NCBI RefSeq assembly: GCF_001951155.1
Contig: NZ_CP016359.1
Span: 2,070,001-2,134,000 of the forward strand
Length of the DNA stretch: 64,000 nucleotides
Direction: 5' to 3'
From: Christiangramia flava JLT2011
GTDB taxonomy: Bacteria; Bacteroidota; Bacteroidia; Flavobacteriales; Flavobacteriaceae
Each line of letters starts with the position of its first letter. The first letter of the stretch is position 1. Under the pieces are notes generated by a model. The model was not told the DNA's origin. It worked only from the letters and a program-made list of their open reading frames with translations, and did not search any database. Of the stretch, positions 8,062-16,154 are shown in pieces. Both the position numbers and the translations under genes were made by a program.

Positions 8062-9186
8062 TTAATCGATATAAAATAAATCAGCGGCGATCCCGTCGCT
8101 CAGGAATTTCCCTTTTTTGGTAATGAGGTAGACTAAATCGCTTCGCAGCATCAGTTCCTGCTGAAGGAAATTTTCAGCATTTCTTTCAAAATAGTCCCGG
8201 TATTTCTTCCCGAAATCCTGCTCCAGTTCCAGCACGTTTACGCCGAATTTGGTACGCAGCCTCGTCATTACATATTCATTATAGCGATCATTGATGGAAA
8301 GTTCTTCGGTTTCCTGCGGAATCTTTTCCATTTCCAGCGAATTGATGTAGATGGAATTGTTGGAAATGTTCCATTTGCGCTGTTTTCCGTCAAACGAATG
8401 AGCCGAAGGACCTACTCCCAGATAGGGTTTGCCCAGCCAGTAAGCCATGTTGTTCCTAGAATGAAAACCGGTTTTTCCGTAGTTGGAAAACTCATAATGT
8501 TCGAAACCAGCCTGCGTTAAGGTTTGTACCAGGATATCGAACTGGCGCCGGTACTGCTCATCTTCCACAGGCTGTAATTTGCCTTTTTCGATGAACTTTT
8601 CCAGGGCAGTGTCGGCCTCAATGGTCAAAGCATAGCTGGAAATATGCGGAATTTCCAGTTCGAGGGCGATTTTCAGGTTCTCTTTCCATTTCTCATCGGT
8701 AAGGCCCGGAATTCCGTAAATAAGATCGATGGAAATATTTTCAAAATGCTTTTTTGCAGCCTGCAGGCTTTCCAGTGCCTCGGTTTCATTATGCGCCCGG
8801 TTCATCAGCTTCAGGTCATCTTCGAAGAAAGACTGAACGCCTATACTCAGGCGGTTGACGGGCGAGGCGGCGAGTTGAGCAATTTTTTCTTCAGAAAGAT
8901 CGTCTGGATTTGCTTCCAGCGTGATCTCGGCATCTTCGGCAACCTGAAAATTGCTGAAAATGGTCTCAAAGATCTGCTGTAGTTCTTCGGAAGAAAGTAA
9001 GGAGGGCGTTCCTCCGCCAAAATAGATGGTTTCCACGCTGGCAGGAATTTCGCTTTTCCGAAGGATCATTTCCCGGCACAGCATATCTACCAGCCGACTT
9101 TTTTTTCGCGTGGAAGTGGAAAAATGAAAATCGCAGTAGTGACAGGCCTGCTTGCAAAAAGGAATATGAAGGTAAATTCCGCTCAT
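8062..9186 (-). CDS. hemW: Radical SAM heme chaperone HemW (formerly HemN-like)
   Basis: 374 residues. The radical SAM 4Fe-4S motif is C11-x3-C15-x2-C18 (PFCKQACHYC), followed by YFGGGTPSLL for SAM binding. The HemN C-terminal domain occupies about residues 290-370. HemW binds heme and delivers it to respiratory enzymes; it is not coproporphyrinogen dehydrogenase. The start (MSGIYLHIPF) is the usual one. The segment that is HNxxYW in many HemW proteins reads RNNMAYW here, so the histidine is replaced by asparagine. It probably stands alone, as the downstream gene on the strand is 52 bp away and has its own promoter. Confidence 0.9.
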   Translation of the reverse strand: MSGIYLHIPFCKQACHYCDFHFSTSTRKKSRLVDMLCREMILRKSEIPASVETIYFGGGTPSLLSSEELQQIFETIFSNFQVAEDAEITLEANPDDLSEEKIAQLAASPVNRLSIGVQSFFEDDLKLMNRAHNETEALESLQAAKKHFENISIDLIYGIPGLTDEKWKENLKIALELEIPHISSYALTIEADTALEKFIEKGKLQPVEDEQYRRQFDILVQTLTQAGFEHYEFSNYGKTGFHSRNNMAYWLGKPYLGVGPSAHSFDGKQRKWNISNNSIYINSLEMEKIPQETEELSINDRYNEYVMTRLRTKFGVNVLELEQDFGKKYRDYFERNAENFLQQELMLRSDLVYLITKKGKFLSDGIAADLFYID

Positions 9187-9244
9187 ACCATTCTTCAGTT
9201 AACAATAACCAATTATCATTTTAGATTATTCATACTGGTTGATT

Positions 9245-9583
9245 TCAAAATAGAGTAAAGAATTTTGATAATTTACATGCGAGTTCAAAAAGCTCTGTAA
9301 ATTTTGAAGTTTCAATAGTTTATGAATCGTTTTATAGCCTAAGCCAGTATTTGGTTTGCACATATTCTTTAGAGACGATCGAAATCTTTGCGGAAAAATC
9401 TGTATTGGAAATAGCTGCGTTAGCTACTGCTACATTTGCTCCAATTGATGTTCCGAATCTCAGTAATTGCTTAGATAAAATATTTTCTCTTTGGAGCTTT
9501 AATTCTTTATTCAACAAAACAGTTCTCAATGCTAAGTCATACGACTTTCCGGATAACACATTTTCCTTTCTGAAACCACCCAT
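9245..9583 (-). pseudogene. Four-helix-bundle (23S rRNA intervening-sequence, S23-type) protein, interrupted
   Basis: The N-terminal 83 residues match the family: VLSGKSYDLALRTVLLNKEL, LSKQLLRFGTSIGANV, NTDFSAKISIVSKEY and YWLRL. A TAA at 9332-9334 then stops the frame, and a second TAA follows at 9320-9322. The same frame continues with a convincing last helix, ETSKFTELFELACKLSKFFT, to TGA at 9245. Two in-frame stops separated by four codons in an otherwise recognisable gene indicate decay. The stretch is AT-rich compared with ruvC and hemW on either side, which suits acquired DNA. S23-type genes often occur as solitary, mobile-looking inserts. The truncated 83-residue product could still be made. 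Confidence 0.7.
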
Positions 9584-9599
9584 TGATAATTGTTTATTA

Positions 9600-10178
9600 T
9601 TATTTGATTTTTCCCGGATTTTGCTTCACGAAAGCCTCCCAACCGGTATAACTCGTACCGATTTCCTTTCTCCCTGAGTTATAAAAATGGCAGACCGCGG
9701 CAGCGAGACCATCGGTCGCATCCAGGTTTTTCGGGAGTGTTTTGATCTTGAGCTGGCCCTGCAGCATCTTCGCGACCTGTTCTTTGCTGGCATTTCCGTT
9801 TCCAGTAATCGCCATTTTGATCTTCTTCGGAAGGTATTCGGTTATGGGAACCTGGCGTGAAAGTCCCGCCGCCATCGCGACGCCCTGAGCCCGGCCCAAT
9901 TTGAGCATGGACTGCACGTTCTTCCCGAAGAAAGGTGCTTCGATCGCGATCTCATCAGGATGGTACGTATCGATCAGTTCCACCGTGCGTTCGAAGATCA
10001 ATTTCAGCTTAATATAAGGGTCGTCGTATTTTTTGAGCTGCAGTTCATTCATTTGGACAAACTCCATCTTTTTCTGAACGATCCTGATCAGTCCGAAACC
10101 CATGATCGTGGTCCCGGGGTCAATCCCAAGGATGATTCTTTCCGTTTGTAAAGTTGATTTTTCCGAAGAGCGGCTCAC
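9600..10178 (-). CDS. ruvC: Holliday junction resolvase RuvC
   Basis: 192 residues. RuvC cleaves Holliday junctions with the RuvAB branch-migration complex. Catalytic acidic residues are visible in LGIDPGTT (about residue 20), IEAPFFGKN (about 80) and the C-terminal LDATDGLAAAVCH (about 150-163). The first 13 residues are an N-terminal extension compared with E. coli RuvC. The promoter element TAGCTTTG 26 bp upstream supports ATG 10178. The gene is isolated from ruvA and ruvB, as is common in Bacteroidota. Confidence 0.93.
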   Translation of the reverse strand: MSRSSEKSTLQTERIILGIDPGTTIMGFGLIRIVQKKMEFVQMNELQLKKYDDPYIKLKLIFERTVELIDTYHPDEIAIEAPFFGKNVQSMLKLGRAQGVAMAAGLSRQVPITEYLPKKIKMAITGNGNASKEQVAKMLQGQLKIKTLPKNLDATDGLAAAVCHFYNSGRKEIGTSYTGWEAFVKQNPGKIK

Positions 10179-10203
10179 AAAAATTGTCTATTTTGGACTT
10201 TCA

Positions 10204-10211
10204 CAAAGCTA
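10204..10211 (-). promoter_or_regulatory. -7 promoter element of ruvC
   Basis: TAGCTTTG on the minus strand is a perfect TAnnTTTG, 26 bp before the ruvC ATG. Confidence 0.55.
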
Positions 10212-10245
10212 AGCAATTCTGCTTTGCAGCACGAACCCGGGTTGA

Positions 10246-11379
10246 ATGCTTTTTCAAATTCTCATGTTCTCGATGCTATTCCTGTACCTGGTCTTGATCG
10301 GGTCTTTTTTCATTGGCTTCCGGAAAATGCCCGTTTTCTTAGAAAAGGAAATGGTTCCCAGGACCGGTTTTAGCCTGGTCGTGGTCTATCGTAATGAGGC
10401 CGAAAACCTCCCGGAACTGCTGAATTCGATCGTGGCACTGGATTACCCAAGGGAACTTTTTGAAGTTTTCCTGGTAAACGATCATTCCGAAGATGCATCG
10501 GTTGGGATCTGTGAAAGATATGCAAAGGATTTCCCGGAAATTCGGTTTCAGCTACTGAATGCCGAAAGCTCGCTTTCTCCCAAAAAGGACGCGATATTTT
10601 TAGCGGCCGGGAAAGCCCGTTTTGAGTACCTGACCATTACAGATGCCGATTGCCTGCTCCCATCCCAGTGGCTTCGGAATTTCGATCAGCTCCTTCAGGA
10701 AGAATCCCCGGTTTTAATTGCCGGGCCGGTTGGTTTCAGGCACGCCATGAGCGTCGGTTTTTCCGAAGCTTTTGAAGAAATTGATTTCCTCAGTTTGCAA
10801 GGCAGCACTATTGGAGGCTTCGGGATGAACAAACCTTTTATGTGTAATTCTGCGAACCTGTGCTACCGGAAATCTGCCTATCTTCATCTTCAGCAGCAAC
10901 GCCGGGATTTAGGAATCGCCAGCGGTGACGATGTTTTCTTATTGCAGCATTTTTTACAGCATCAGCTTCCGGTAAGTTTTGTAAAATCAGAGAAAAGCAT
11001 CGTGCAAACTGGTTTTCAGAAAAGTTTCCAACAGCTTTTTTGGCAACGGGTGCGATGGGCGGCAAAAACTTCAGCCTATCCGGATGCTTTTGGAAAGATT
11101 GTGGCAATCGTGGTTTTCTTCACGAACCTGATGACGGTGACCTGGTTTTTCCTCGCAGTTTTACAGTTTTGGAATTTTCAGCTGGTCTTCGGAATGATAC
11201 TGGCCAAATTTTTAGTGGATTTCCCGCTTATTGCGGTTACCGCCAAATTCTTCCGAAGAAGGGCAGTGTTACAAAGTTACTGGTGGGCGGCGGTGATTTA
11301 TCCCTTTTTCAGTACGGCCGTCGCGCTAAGGTCAGTTTTCGGAGGGTATTACTGGAAAGGAAGACCTTTCAAAAGATAA
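10246..11379 (+). CDS. Membrane glycosyltransferase family 2
   Basis: 377 residues: one N-terminal membrane helix (about residues 5-24), a GT-A catalytic domain and two or three C-terminal helices. Motifs are VVYRNEAENLPELL, VNDHSEDASV, the metal-binding TDADC (about residue 130), GDDVF, and the QRVRW motif (about 266-270) typical of processive GT2 enzymes. It presumably adds sugars to a lipid or surface polysaccharide on the cytoplasmic face. Substrate unknown. It is divergent from ruvC and alone on its strand, with no capsule or LPS cluster nearby. Confidence 0.85.
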   Translation: MLFQILMFSMLFLYLVLIGSFFIGFRKMPVFLEKEMVPRTGFSLVVVYRNEAENLPELLNSIVALDYPRELFEVFLVNDHSEDASVGICERYAKDFPEIRFQLLNAESSLSPKKDAIFLAAGKARFEYLTITDADCLLPSQWLRNFDQLLQEESPVLIAGPVGFRHAMSVGFSEAFEEIDFLSLQGSTIGGFGMNKPFMCNSANLCYRKSAYLHLQQQRRDLGIASGDDVFLLQHFLQHQLPVSFVKSEKSIVQTGFQKSFQQLFWQRVRWAAKTSAYPDAFGKIVAIVVFFTNLMTVTWFFLAVLQFWNFQLVFGMILAKFLVDFPLIAVTAKFFRRRAVLQSYWWAAVIYPFFSTAVALRSVFGGYYWKGRPFKR

Positions 11380-11419
11380 GAATTCGATGATCATTCTTCC
11401 GAAGCAGGCGATCAGCCTA

Positions 11420-11893
11420 TCATTCGGCTTTCACAACAACGGGCATTTTGAAAACGGTGGAAACCGGGATGCCGCGTTTGCTGGCCGGGTAAATTTTTGG
11501 CAGGGAATCGATGCTTTCATACAGCCATTCCCGGATCTTTGGTAGCTGGTTGGTCACCGTGGTGTCAATTTTAACCGAGTCGATCTGGGGTTTTCCCTCT
11601 TTCGTAATTTCGAGATACAGGTAAACCGTGTCATGAATGCTTTCGGAAACCACGGGCTGCTGACTCGCCAGGTAAGAATAGATCTCTGTTGCTACTTTGT
11701 TTTCAAAACAGTTTTTAGCTGCGACCAGTTCCGTTTCATTTTCGCATTCTTCAAATGCCGGGTATTCGTCAACTTCCTTCCAGTTAAGCGCACGACTTTC
11801 CTGTTCCAGAACTTCTTCTGAAGTAATCTTTTTGGTTTCGAATTTACAGGCAACGGCCATCATAAGAATGGCGGGCAGTAGTGCTTTTTTCAT
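11420..11893 (-). CDS. Lipoprotein distantly related to TonB C-terminal proteins
   Basis: 157 residues with a lipoprotein signal ending AVAC (Cys at about 16). The segment YPAFEECENETELVAAKNCF mirrors the Cys-x(n)-Cys segments of the two TonB-like genes upstream (PAYPGCEN...DC and PAFPDCEE...KC). The rest, with YLYLEITKEGKPQID and VSTVFKMPVVV, fits a degenerate TonB C-terminal fold. It is separated from the TPR gene by 74 bp and is probably the last gene of the BlaI/M56 operon. As a diacylated protein without an inner-membrane helix it cannot be a normal TonB. Function unknown. Confidence 0.65.
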   Translation of the reverse strand: MKKALLPAILMMAVACKFETKKITSEEVLEQESRALNWKEVDEYPAFEECENETELVAAKNCFENKVATEIYSYLASQQPVVSESIHDTVYLYLEITKEGKPQIDSVKIDTTVTNQLPKIREWLYESIDSLPKIYPASKRGIPVSTVFKMPVVVKAE

Positions 11894-11967
11894 TGATGAG
11901 ATCCTTTCCGGATGTCAAAAATAGTGAAATCTAGCAGGTTACTAAAAATCATTTGCTTTTTCCGAAA

Positions 11968-13113
11968 TTATTCAGCCATATGCAGCTCTTTTTTGAGATC
12001 ACGAATGCGAAAATCTGCGAGTTCCAGCTGGCTTGGGTTACCTGATCCGCGGTAGCGATTCATGTAGTTTTCGTAAAGCTGAAGGATGGTTTTCTTATCT
12101 TCCATAAAGGCATCTGCAACCAGCGCTATTTCCAGTAAAGCCCGTTCGTTATTGGGATTTTCTTTTAAGGCATTCAGGAAAGCAGGATAGGCCAACTGGT
12201 GATTTTTTTCGTTTTTGAGAGTGAGACCGATATATACATATTCATTGTCAACTTCCGGATTTTTCAATTTTAAAGCGTTGAAAAATGACTCGCGAGCAAG
12301 AGAATTTTCGCCTTTTTTAAAATAAAGCACACCTAGATTGGTGAAGGCAGAGGCGTTTCCCGGTGAAAGTTCAATCATTTTCAAATAAGTCTCAATTGCC
12401 TGATCGGTCTTGCCCGTAGCGGTGTAGGCTTTTGCCAGGTTCTGAAGAATAAATTCACTGCTTTCGCCCTGCGCCACTAATTGTTGAAAAGGTTCGATCG
12501 CTCTTTCAAACTGAAATGATACCATATAGGATTGTCCCAAAATAGACAGTAAAGACGCGTTGTTAGCATTAACCTCCAGGCCCTTTTTGGCAAGGGCAGC
12601 AGCATTGAAATGCCGGCCATTTCTGAGCTCATATTTAGAAGTTTTATAGAATGCGCCCTGGTGGGTAGAATCCAGTTCCACCGTTCTATAGAAATCATCG
12701 ATGGCGGAGCTGTCCTGTAGTTTTTCGCGGGCAAGACCCAGCCTGAATCGAAAACTGGCATTTTCGGGATATTTTTCTGAAAGTTCGCTGAAAAGTTTTT
12801 TCGCAGCTTCCGGTTTGTCGGTATCCAGGAGCAGTTCCCCATAATCCATGGCTGTTAGGACGCGGTTGGGATTCATCCGAAGCACCTGCTGGTAGTTTGC
12901 CAGCGCTGCTTCTTTTAGATTCGATTTTTTCTGATATTCTGCCAGTCGGAGTAAGGTTTTTTCAGACTGGTCTGAATTGGATTCTAAGAGAGCAATGGCC
13001 GCCGAAGTTTTCCCAACTGCATTCAGGCTATCGGCTTCCTTTAAAAAATCACTTTGCTGACTCGCCGCCTGGAATTGTCCCAGGAAAATAAAGACTATCA
13101 GGATGTACTGCAT
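11968..13113 (-). CDS. Secreted tetratricopeptide-repeat protein
   Basis: 381 residues with a signal peptide (MQYILIVFIFLGQFQAASQQ) and roughly nine TPR-like units. Clear ones include ALANYQQVLRMNPNRVLTAM, AIETYLKMIELSPGNASAFT and ALKLKNPEVDNEYVYIGLTL. It is therefore a periplasmic scaffold or interaction protein with no catalytic motif. It lies 4 bp downstream of the small TonB-like gene, so it belongs to the BlaI/M56 operon and may assemble the TonB-like partners. Function inferred only from context. Confidence 0.8.
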   Translation of the reverse strand: MQYILIVFIFLGQFQAASQQSDFLKEADSLNAVGKTSAAIALLESNSDQSEKTLLRLAEYQKKSNLKEAALANYQQVLRMNPNRVLTAMDYGELLLDTDKPEAAKKLFSELSEKYPENASFRFRLGLAREKLQDSSAIDDFYRTVELDSTHQGAFYKTSKYELRNGRHFNAAALAKKGLEVNANNASLLSILGQSYMVSFQFERAIEPFQQLVAQGESSEFILQNLAKAYTATGKTDQAIETYLKMIELSPGNASAFTNLGVLYFKKGENSLARESFFNALKLKNPEVDNEYVYIGLTLKNEKNHQLAYPAFLNALKENPNNERALLEIALVADAFMEDKKTILQLYENYMNRYRGSGNPSQLELADFRIRDLKKELHMAE

Positions 13114-13117
13114 GGGA

Positions 13118-13588
13118 TTAATTTTTTTCTTCAGTTGTTTTTGGAACTTCGAATTGAATGGGTAATGAATAGAGAATTGCCACTTTTTTCCCTTCTTTCT
13201 CTGCGGGCTTCATGTTAGGTAATTTTTCAACAACCCTGTTTGCTTCGGTTTGCAGCCTTTCGCGAACCTTAGCATCATTATCCAGCGATCTTGAACGGAC
13301 ATCGGTAGTATTTCCATCTGCATCGATCTTGAACTGAACCACAATTCTGGTGGAGCCTACAATTCCGAGTTTTTTACCAAGAGACGTGTCAAAATTAGCA
13401 TTTACAAAATTGATGATCTTTTGAGAGGTACAATCCTGCAATACTTCTCCAGAAAGATTTTCACAACCTGGATATGCCGGCGCTTTGTCTGCAACCGCAA
13501 AGGGCACGGCTTCATCCTGCGCAAAGGCAGATGCCGCAAACAGCAGCATCAAACCCAGGGCTAAATTTTTTAAAATATTCTTTTTCAT
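13118..13588 (-). CDS. Periplasmic TonB C-terminal domain protein (no membrane anchor)
   Basis: 156 residues from ATG 13588 (MKKNILKNLALGLMLLF). The signal peptide ends AFAQ, so the mature protein is soluble. The rest is a TonB C-terminal-like domain: RIVVQFKIDADGNTTDVRSR and VEKLPNMKPAEKEGKKVAIL. Upstream of it is a conserved PAYPGCEN...QDC segment with a cysteine pair. It is almost certainly a duplicate of the C-terminal domain of the M56 gene just upstream (VPFAVVDKAPAFPDCEE). Lacking an N-terminal helix for ExbB/ExbD, it cannot itself transmit energy. It may be a decoy, an adaptor or a substrate of the peptidase. The longer frame from 13615 overlaps the M56 gene and is rejected. Confidence 0.8.
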   Translation of the reverse strand: MKKNILKNLALGLMLLFAASAFAQDEAVPFAVADKAPAYPGCENLSGEVLQDCTSQKIINFVNANFDTSLGKKLGIVGSTRIVVQFKIDADGNTTDVRSRSLDNDAKVRERLQTEANRVVEKLPNMKPAEKEGKKVAILYSLPIQFEVPKTTEEKN

Positions 13589-13595
13589 AGCTATG

Positions 13596-15182
13596 TTATT
13601 TAGTTTGAAAGGCAATTGGTAAAGAATACATCACTGAAACTTTTTGCCCATTTTGTTCTCCAGGTGTCATTTTTGGCAGCGAGTTGATCACTCGAATAGC
13701 CTCTTCTTTTAGCTCCTCTCTGGAACTTCTGGCTCGCACCTCAGCAATATTTCCATCCTGGCCTATTTTAAACTGAACGATTATGCGGCTGATTCCGGTA
13801 AGTCCTAATTCCTTGCCAATATTGGTGTTAAAATTTTGATTCACGAACATGGAAATTTTTTCGCTGGTGCATTTTTTTCGTTCGTCATTGGAAGTAAACT
13901 CTTCGCAATCCGGGAATGCAGGAGCTTTGTCAACCACAGCAAATGGTACATCCTTCATGTTGTTTCCTGAGTCTTGCGATTTCGTAATTGTTGCTGAAGA
14001 ATTGCCGGTGTTGGCAGAATCCCTCAAATTGATATACATGGTATAGGTACCGCCATTTTTAAAAGCAAGTTCCATTGGGTTGTAACCTTCCGGAACCCTT
14101 TCCGTCTTTGGGTGTACAGAATAAGATATCTGTTTCTTGCTATAATCTATGGTTGCCCAGCTTACATAATCAGGATTATTCAACAGAAAGGTTTCATATT
14201 TATCATGCTGCTCTTTCAGTTTAGGATCACTGTTGAAACTTTTATCCATTCCAAGTTCGTAACTGTACTGCTGCAAATCAAGTTCGGCCTCTAATTCATC
14301 ATCCTGGGAGCAAGCCACGTAGGTTAGCATCAGCAACAATACGGGAATGATCAATAGAAATTTAAAATGTTTCAGTTTTCCTGATTTGTTCTTTTGTAAC
14401 ATAACTATTCGTTTTTTGATTAATGAATGATTAAAAAATTGATTAGTGAACGTGATGTTGCTGGTACCGAAAGCAGTATTCAGCAGTTGTTCAAAATATT
14501 GTTTCTTGCCAGATTTCTTAACGGTAGTTTCATCTGCGATGTACTCATGAATGACCGCCAGTTTGGACTGAAAAAGATAGATGAGCGGGTTAAACCATAG
14601 CACGATTTTCAGAATTTCGAAGGTCATCAAATCCACACCATGTCGTTCGTCCAGATGTACCAGCTCGTGGGTAATGATCTGTTTTCGGTCTTCCGCAGAA
14701 ATCCTGTCTCCTATATATAGTTGATTGAAATAGGTATAGGCAGCATCCGAATTCGGGATTTCGAAAATGTCATAGTATTTCTGTTTAATTGGTCGGCTGC
14801 TCCTCGATATTTTCTCAAGCTTATATAGTTTATAAAGAAAAACACCAAACGCTATTGTAGCTCCCAGAAAATAGAGGATTAGCCACCAATTAAGTTGAAT
14901 ATCATTTTCGATCTGTGATGCAGCGGTAGTTGCAGTTCTGTTTCCTATAAATACTTCCGGAAGCAAAACCATCGTTTTGTCAGATAAATTCTGAAATGCT
15001 ATTGCCGGAGTTGTTTTTTGCAGACTGGTGATTCGTATAAATGGAATCAAAAGTGACAGCAGGGGAGTGGCCAGTAAATAGGCACGGTTAAGATTGAAAA
15101 ATGTCTCCTTCTGCAGCCAGATTTCATATATTAATAAGAATGCCAGCTGAAAAATCAAGATTTCAAGTAAATAGTCGGTCAT
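13596..15182 (-). CDS. M56 family (BlaR1-like) metallopeptidase fused to a TonB C-terminal domain
   Basis: 528 residues. Membrane helices at about 5-25, 33-50 and 95-118 precede the M56 zinc motif HELVHLDERHG (about residue 185). A fourth helix lies at about 275-293 (FLLIIPVLLLMLTYVAC). The long periplasmic tail ends in a TonB C-terminal-like domain (about 400-528; RIIVQFKIGQDGNIAEVRAR) after a cysteine-pair segment. By analogy with BlaR1/MecR1 the protein senses an extracytoplasmic signal and triggers inactivation of the BlaI repressor encoded just upstream. The 4-bp ATGA overlap with that gene supports coupling. The signal need not be a beta-lactam, because no penicillin-binding sensor domain is present. 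Confidence 0.85.
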   Translation of the reverse strand: MTDYLLEILIFQLAFLLIYEIWLQKETFFNLNRAYLLATPLLSLLIPFIRITSLQKTTPAIAFQNLSDKTMVLLPEVFIGNRTATTAASQIENDIQLNWWLILYFLGATIAFGVFLYKLYKLEKISRSSRPIKQKYYDIFEIPNSDAAYTYFNQLYIGDRISAEDRKQIITHELVHLDERHGVDLMTFEILKIVLWFNPLIYLFQSKLAVIHEYIADETTVKKSGKKQYFEQLLNTAFGTSNITFTNQFFNHSLIKKRIVMLQKNKSGKLKHFKFLLIIPVLLLMLTYVACSQDDELEAELDLQQYSYELGMDKSFNSDPKLKEQHDKYETFLLNNPDYVSWATIDYSKKQISYSVHPKTERVPEGYNPMELAFKNGGTYTMYINLRDSANTGNSSATITKSQDSGNNMKDVPFAVVDKAPAFPDCEEFTSNDERKKCTSEKISMFVNQNFNTNIGKELGLTGISRIIVQFKIGQDGNIAEVRARSSREELKEEAIRVINSLPKMTPGEQNGQKVSVMYSLPIAFQTK

Positions 15183-15544
15183 CGTTTTTCTTCTTTATTA
15201 ATCTCTTTTAAAATGGATTCCAGATCGCTGGTCTTCATGTCATTCTTTTTCATGAAAAAGCTCACCATACTTTTAAAAGAACCATTGAAATAGTTGTTCA
15301 TCAGCTGATTAATGCTCTGGTTGCTATAGGTTTCTTTGGCGATAATGGGAAAATAGATATAACCTTTTCCCTGTTGCCGGTGATCCACAAAGCCTTTGTT
15401 TTCAAGGATGCGCACAATCGTGGAAACGGTATTGTAAGCCGGTTTAGGCTCGGGCATTTCAGCGATCAGCGCTGCCACATTTGCTTCTTCCAGATCCCAC
15501 AATAATTGCATGATCTCCTCTTCTGCTTTGGTGAGCTGCTTCAT
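15179..15544 (-). CDS. BlaI/MecI/CopY-family transcriptional repressor
   Basis: 121 residues. An N-terminal winged helix (MKQLTKAEEEIMQLLWDLEE, then AYNTVSTIVRILENKGFVDH) is followed by a C-terminal dimerisation helix region rich in Asn and Met. BlaI-type repressors bind palindromic operators as dimers and are cleaved or released when the partner M56 peptidase is activated. The gene is first in a five-gene operon and faces an ACTAA/TTAGT-rich operator region at 15566-15607, so autorepression is likely. Confidence 0.88.
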   Translation of the reverse strand: MKQLTKAEEEIMQLLWDLEEANVAALIAEMPEPKPAYNTVSTIVRILENKGFVDHRQQGKGYIYFPIIAKETYSNQSINQLMNNYFNGSFKSMVSFFMKKNDMKTSDLESILKEINKEEKR

Positions 15545-15565
15545 TTTAAAATGTTGTTTGAGAAG

Positions 15566-15607
15566 ACTAATATAAACTAAAATATTAGTTTAAACTAATT
15601 ATTTAGT
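15566..15607. promoter_or_regulatory. Palindromic operator region of the BlaI/M56 operon
   Basis: A perfect 16-bp palindrome, ATTAGTTTAAACTAAT, lies at 15584-15599. It is flanked by ACTAA half-sites at 15566-15570 and 15576-15580 and TTAGT at 15603-15607. The array sits 22-63 bp upstream of the BlaI ATG and overlaps minus-strand -7-like sequences such as TATTTTAG. This is the arrangement expected for a repressor dimer site with an auxiliary site. Confidence 0.65.
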
Positions 15608-15632
15608 TAAAAATTAAATCATCCGCTTTTTC

Positions 15633-15640
15633 TATCTTCG
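15633..15640 (+). promoter_or_regulatory. -7-like promoter element of the DUF456 gene
   Basis: TATCTTCG, a one-base variant of TAnnTTTG, lies 16 bp before the ATG at 15657. Confidence 0.4.
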
Positions 15641-15656
15641 TGGGAAATCAGGAAAT

Positions 15657-16154
15657 ATGGAAATCATACTCTTTTGTATAGCGGCGTTTTTTATGATCCT
15701 CGGCCTTTTGGGGAGTTTTCTCCCGGTACTTCCGGGTGTGCCCTTAAGCTGGATCGGATTGTTGCTGTTTTTCCTGATCCCAACCGTGCCCATGAATTAT
15801 TTGTTCCTTTCGATCACGCTGGTCATCGCGATCATCGTGTATATTCTGAATCTGGTAATCCCGGCAATGGGAACCAAAAGATTTGGCGGAAGTAAAAAAG
15901 GAATGATCGGCGCAACTATTGGGCTGGTAATTGGAATCTTCGCGCCGGTTCCTTTCGCGGTGATCATTGGGCCATTTTTGGGTGCGCTAATAGGGGAAAT
16001 CCTCAATAAAAGCAATTCCAAGACCGCAGTCAGGGCCGCGTTTGGATCTTTTCTTGGCTTGCTAACTTCCAGTTTTATGGAGTTCCTGGTGTGTGTTGCT
16101 TATCTTATTTTGTTTGTATACCAGTTCTGGAATTATAAAGAAGTCATCTTTTAA
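15657..16154 (+). CDS. DUF456 family membrane protein
   Basis: 165 residues, almost entirely hydrophobic, with about five membrane helices. The glycine-rich blocks GLLGSFLPVLPGVPLSWIGL and GATIGLVIGIFAPVPFAVII match DUF456. Members are inner-membrane proteins of unknown function. It is divergent from the BlaI operon and ends exactly next to the convergent creatininase-family gene (stop at 16154, neighbour's stop at 16155), with no room for a terminator. Confidence 0.85.
   Translation: MEIILFCIAAFFMILGLLGSFLPVLPGVPLSWIGLLLFFLIPTVPMNYLFLSITLVIAIIVYILNLVIPAMGTKRFGGSKKGMIGATIGLVIGIFAPVPFAVIIGPFLGALIGEILNKSNSKTAVRAAFGSFLGLLTSSFMEFLVCVAYLILFVYQFWNYKEVIF

Noticed and set aside
11420..15544. Beta-lactam resistance locus suggested by BlaI and a BlaR1-like peptidase
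   Set aside because: No beta-lactamase gene and no penicillin-binding sensor domain; BlaI/M56 pairs serve many signals in Bacteroidota.
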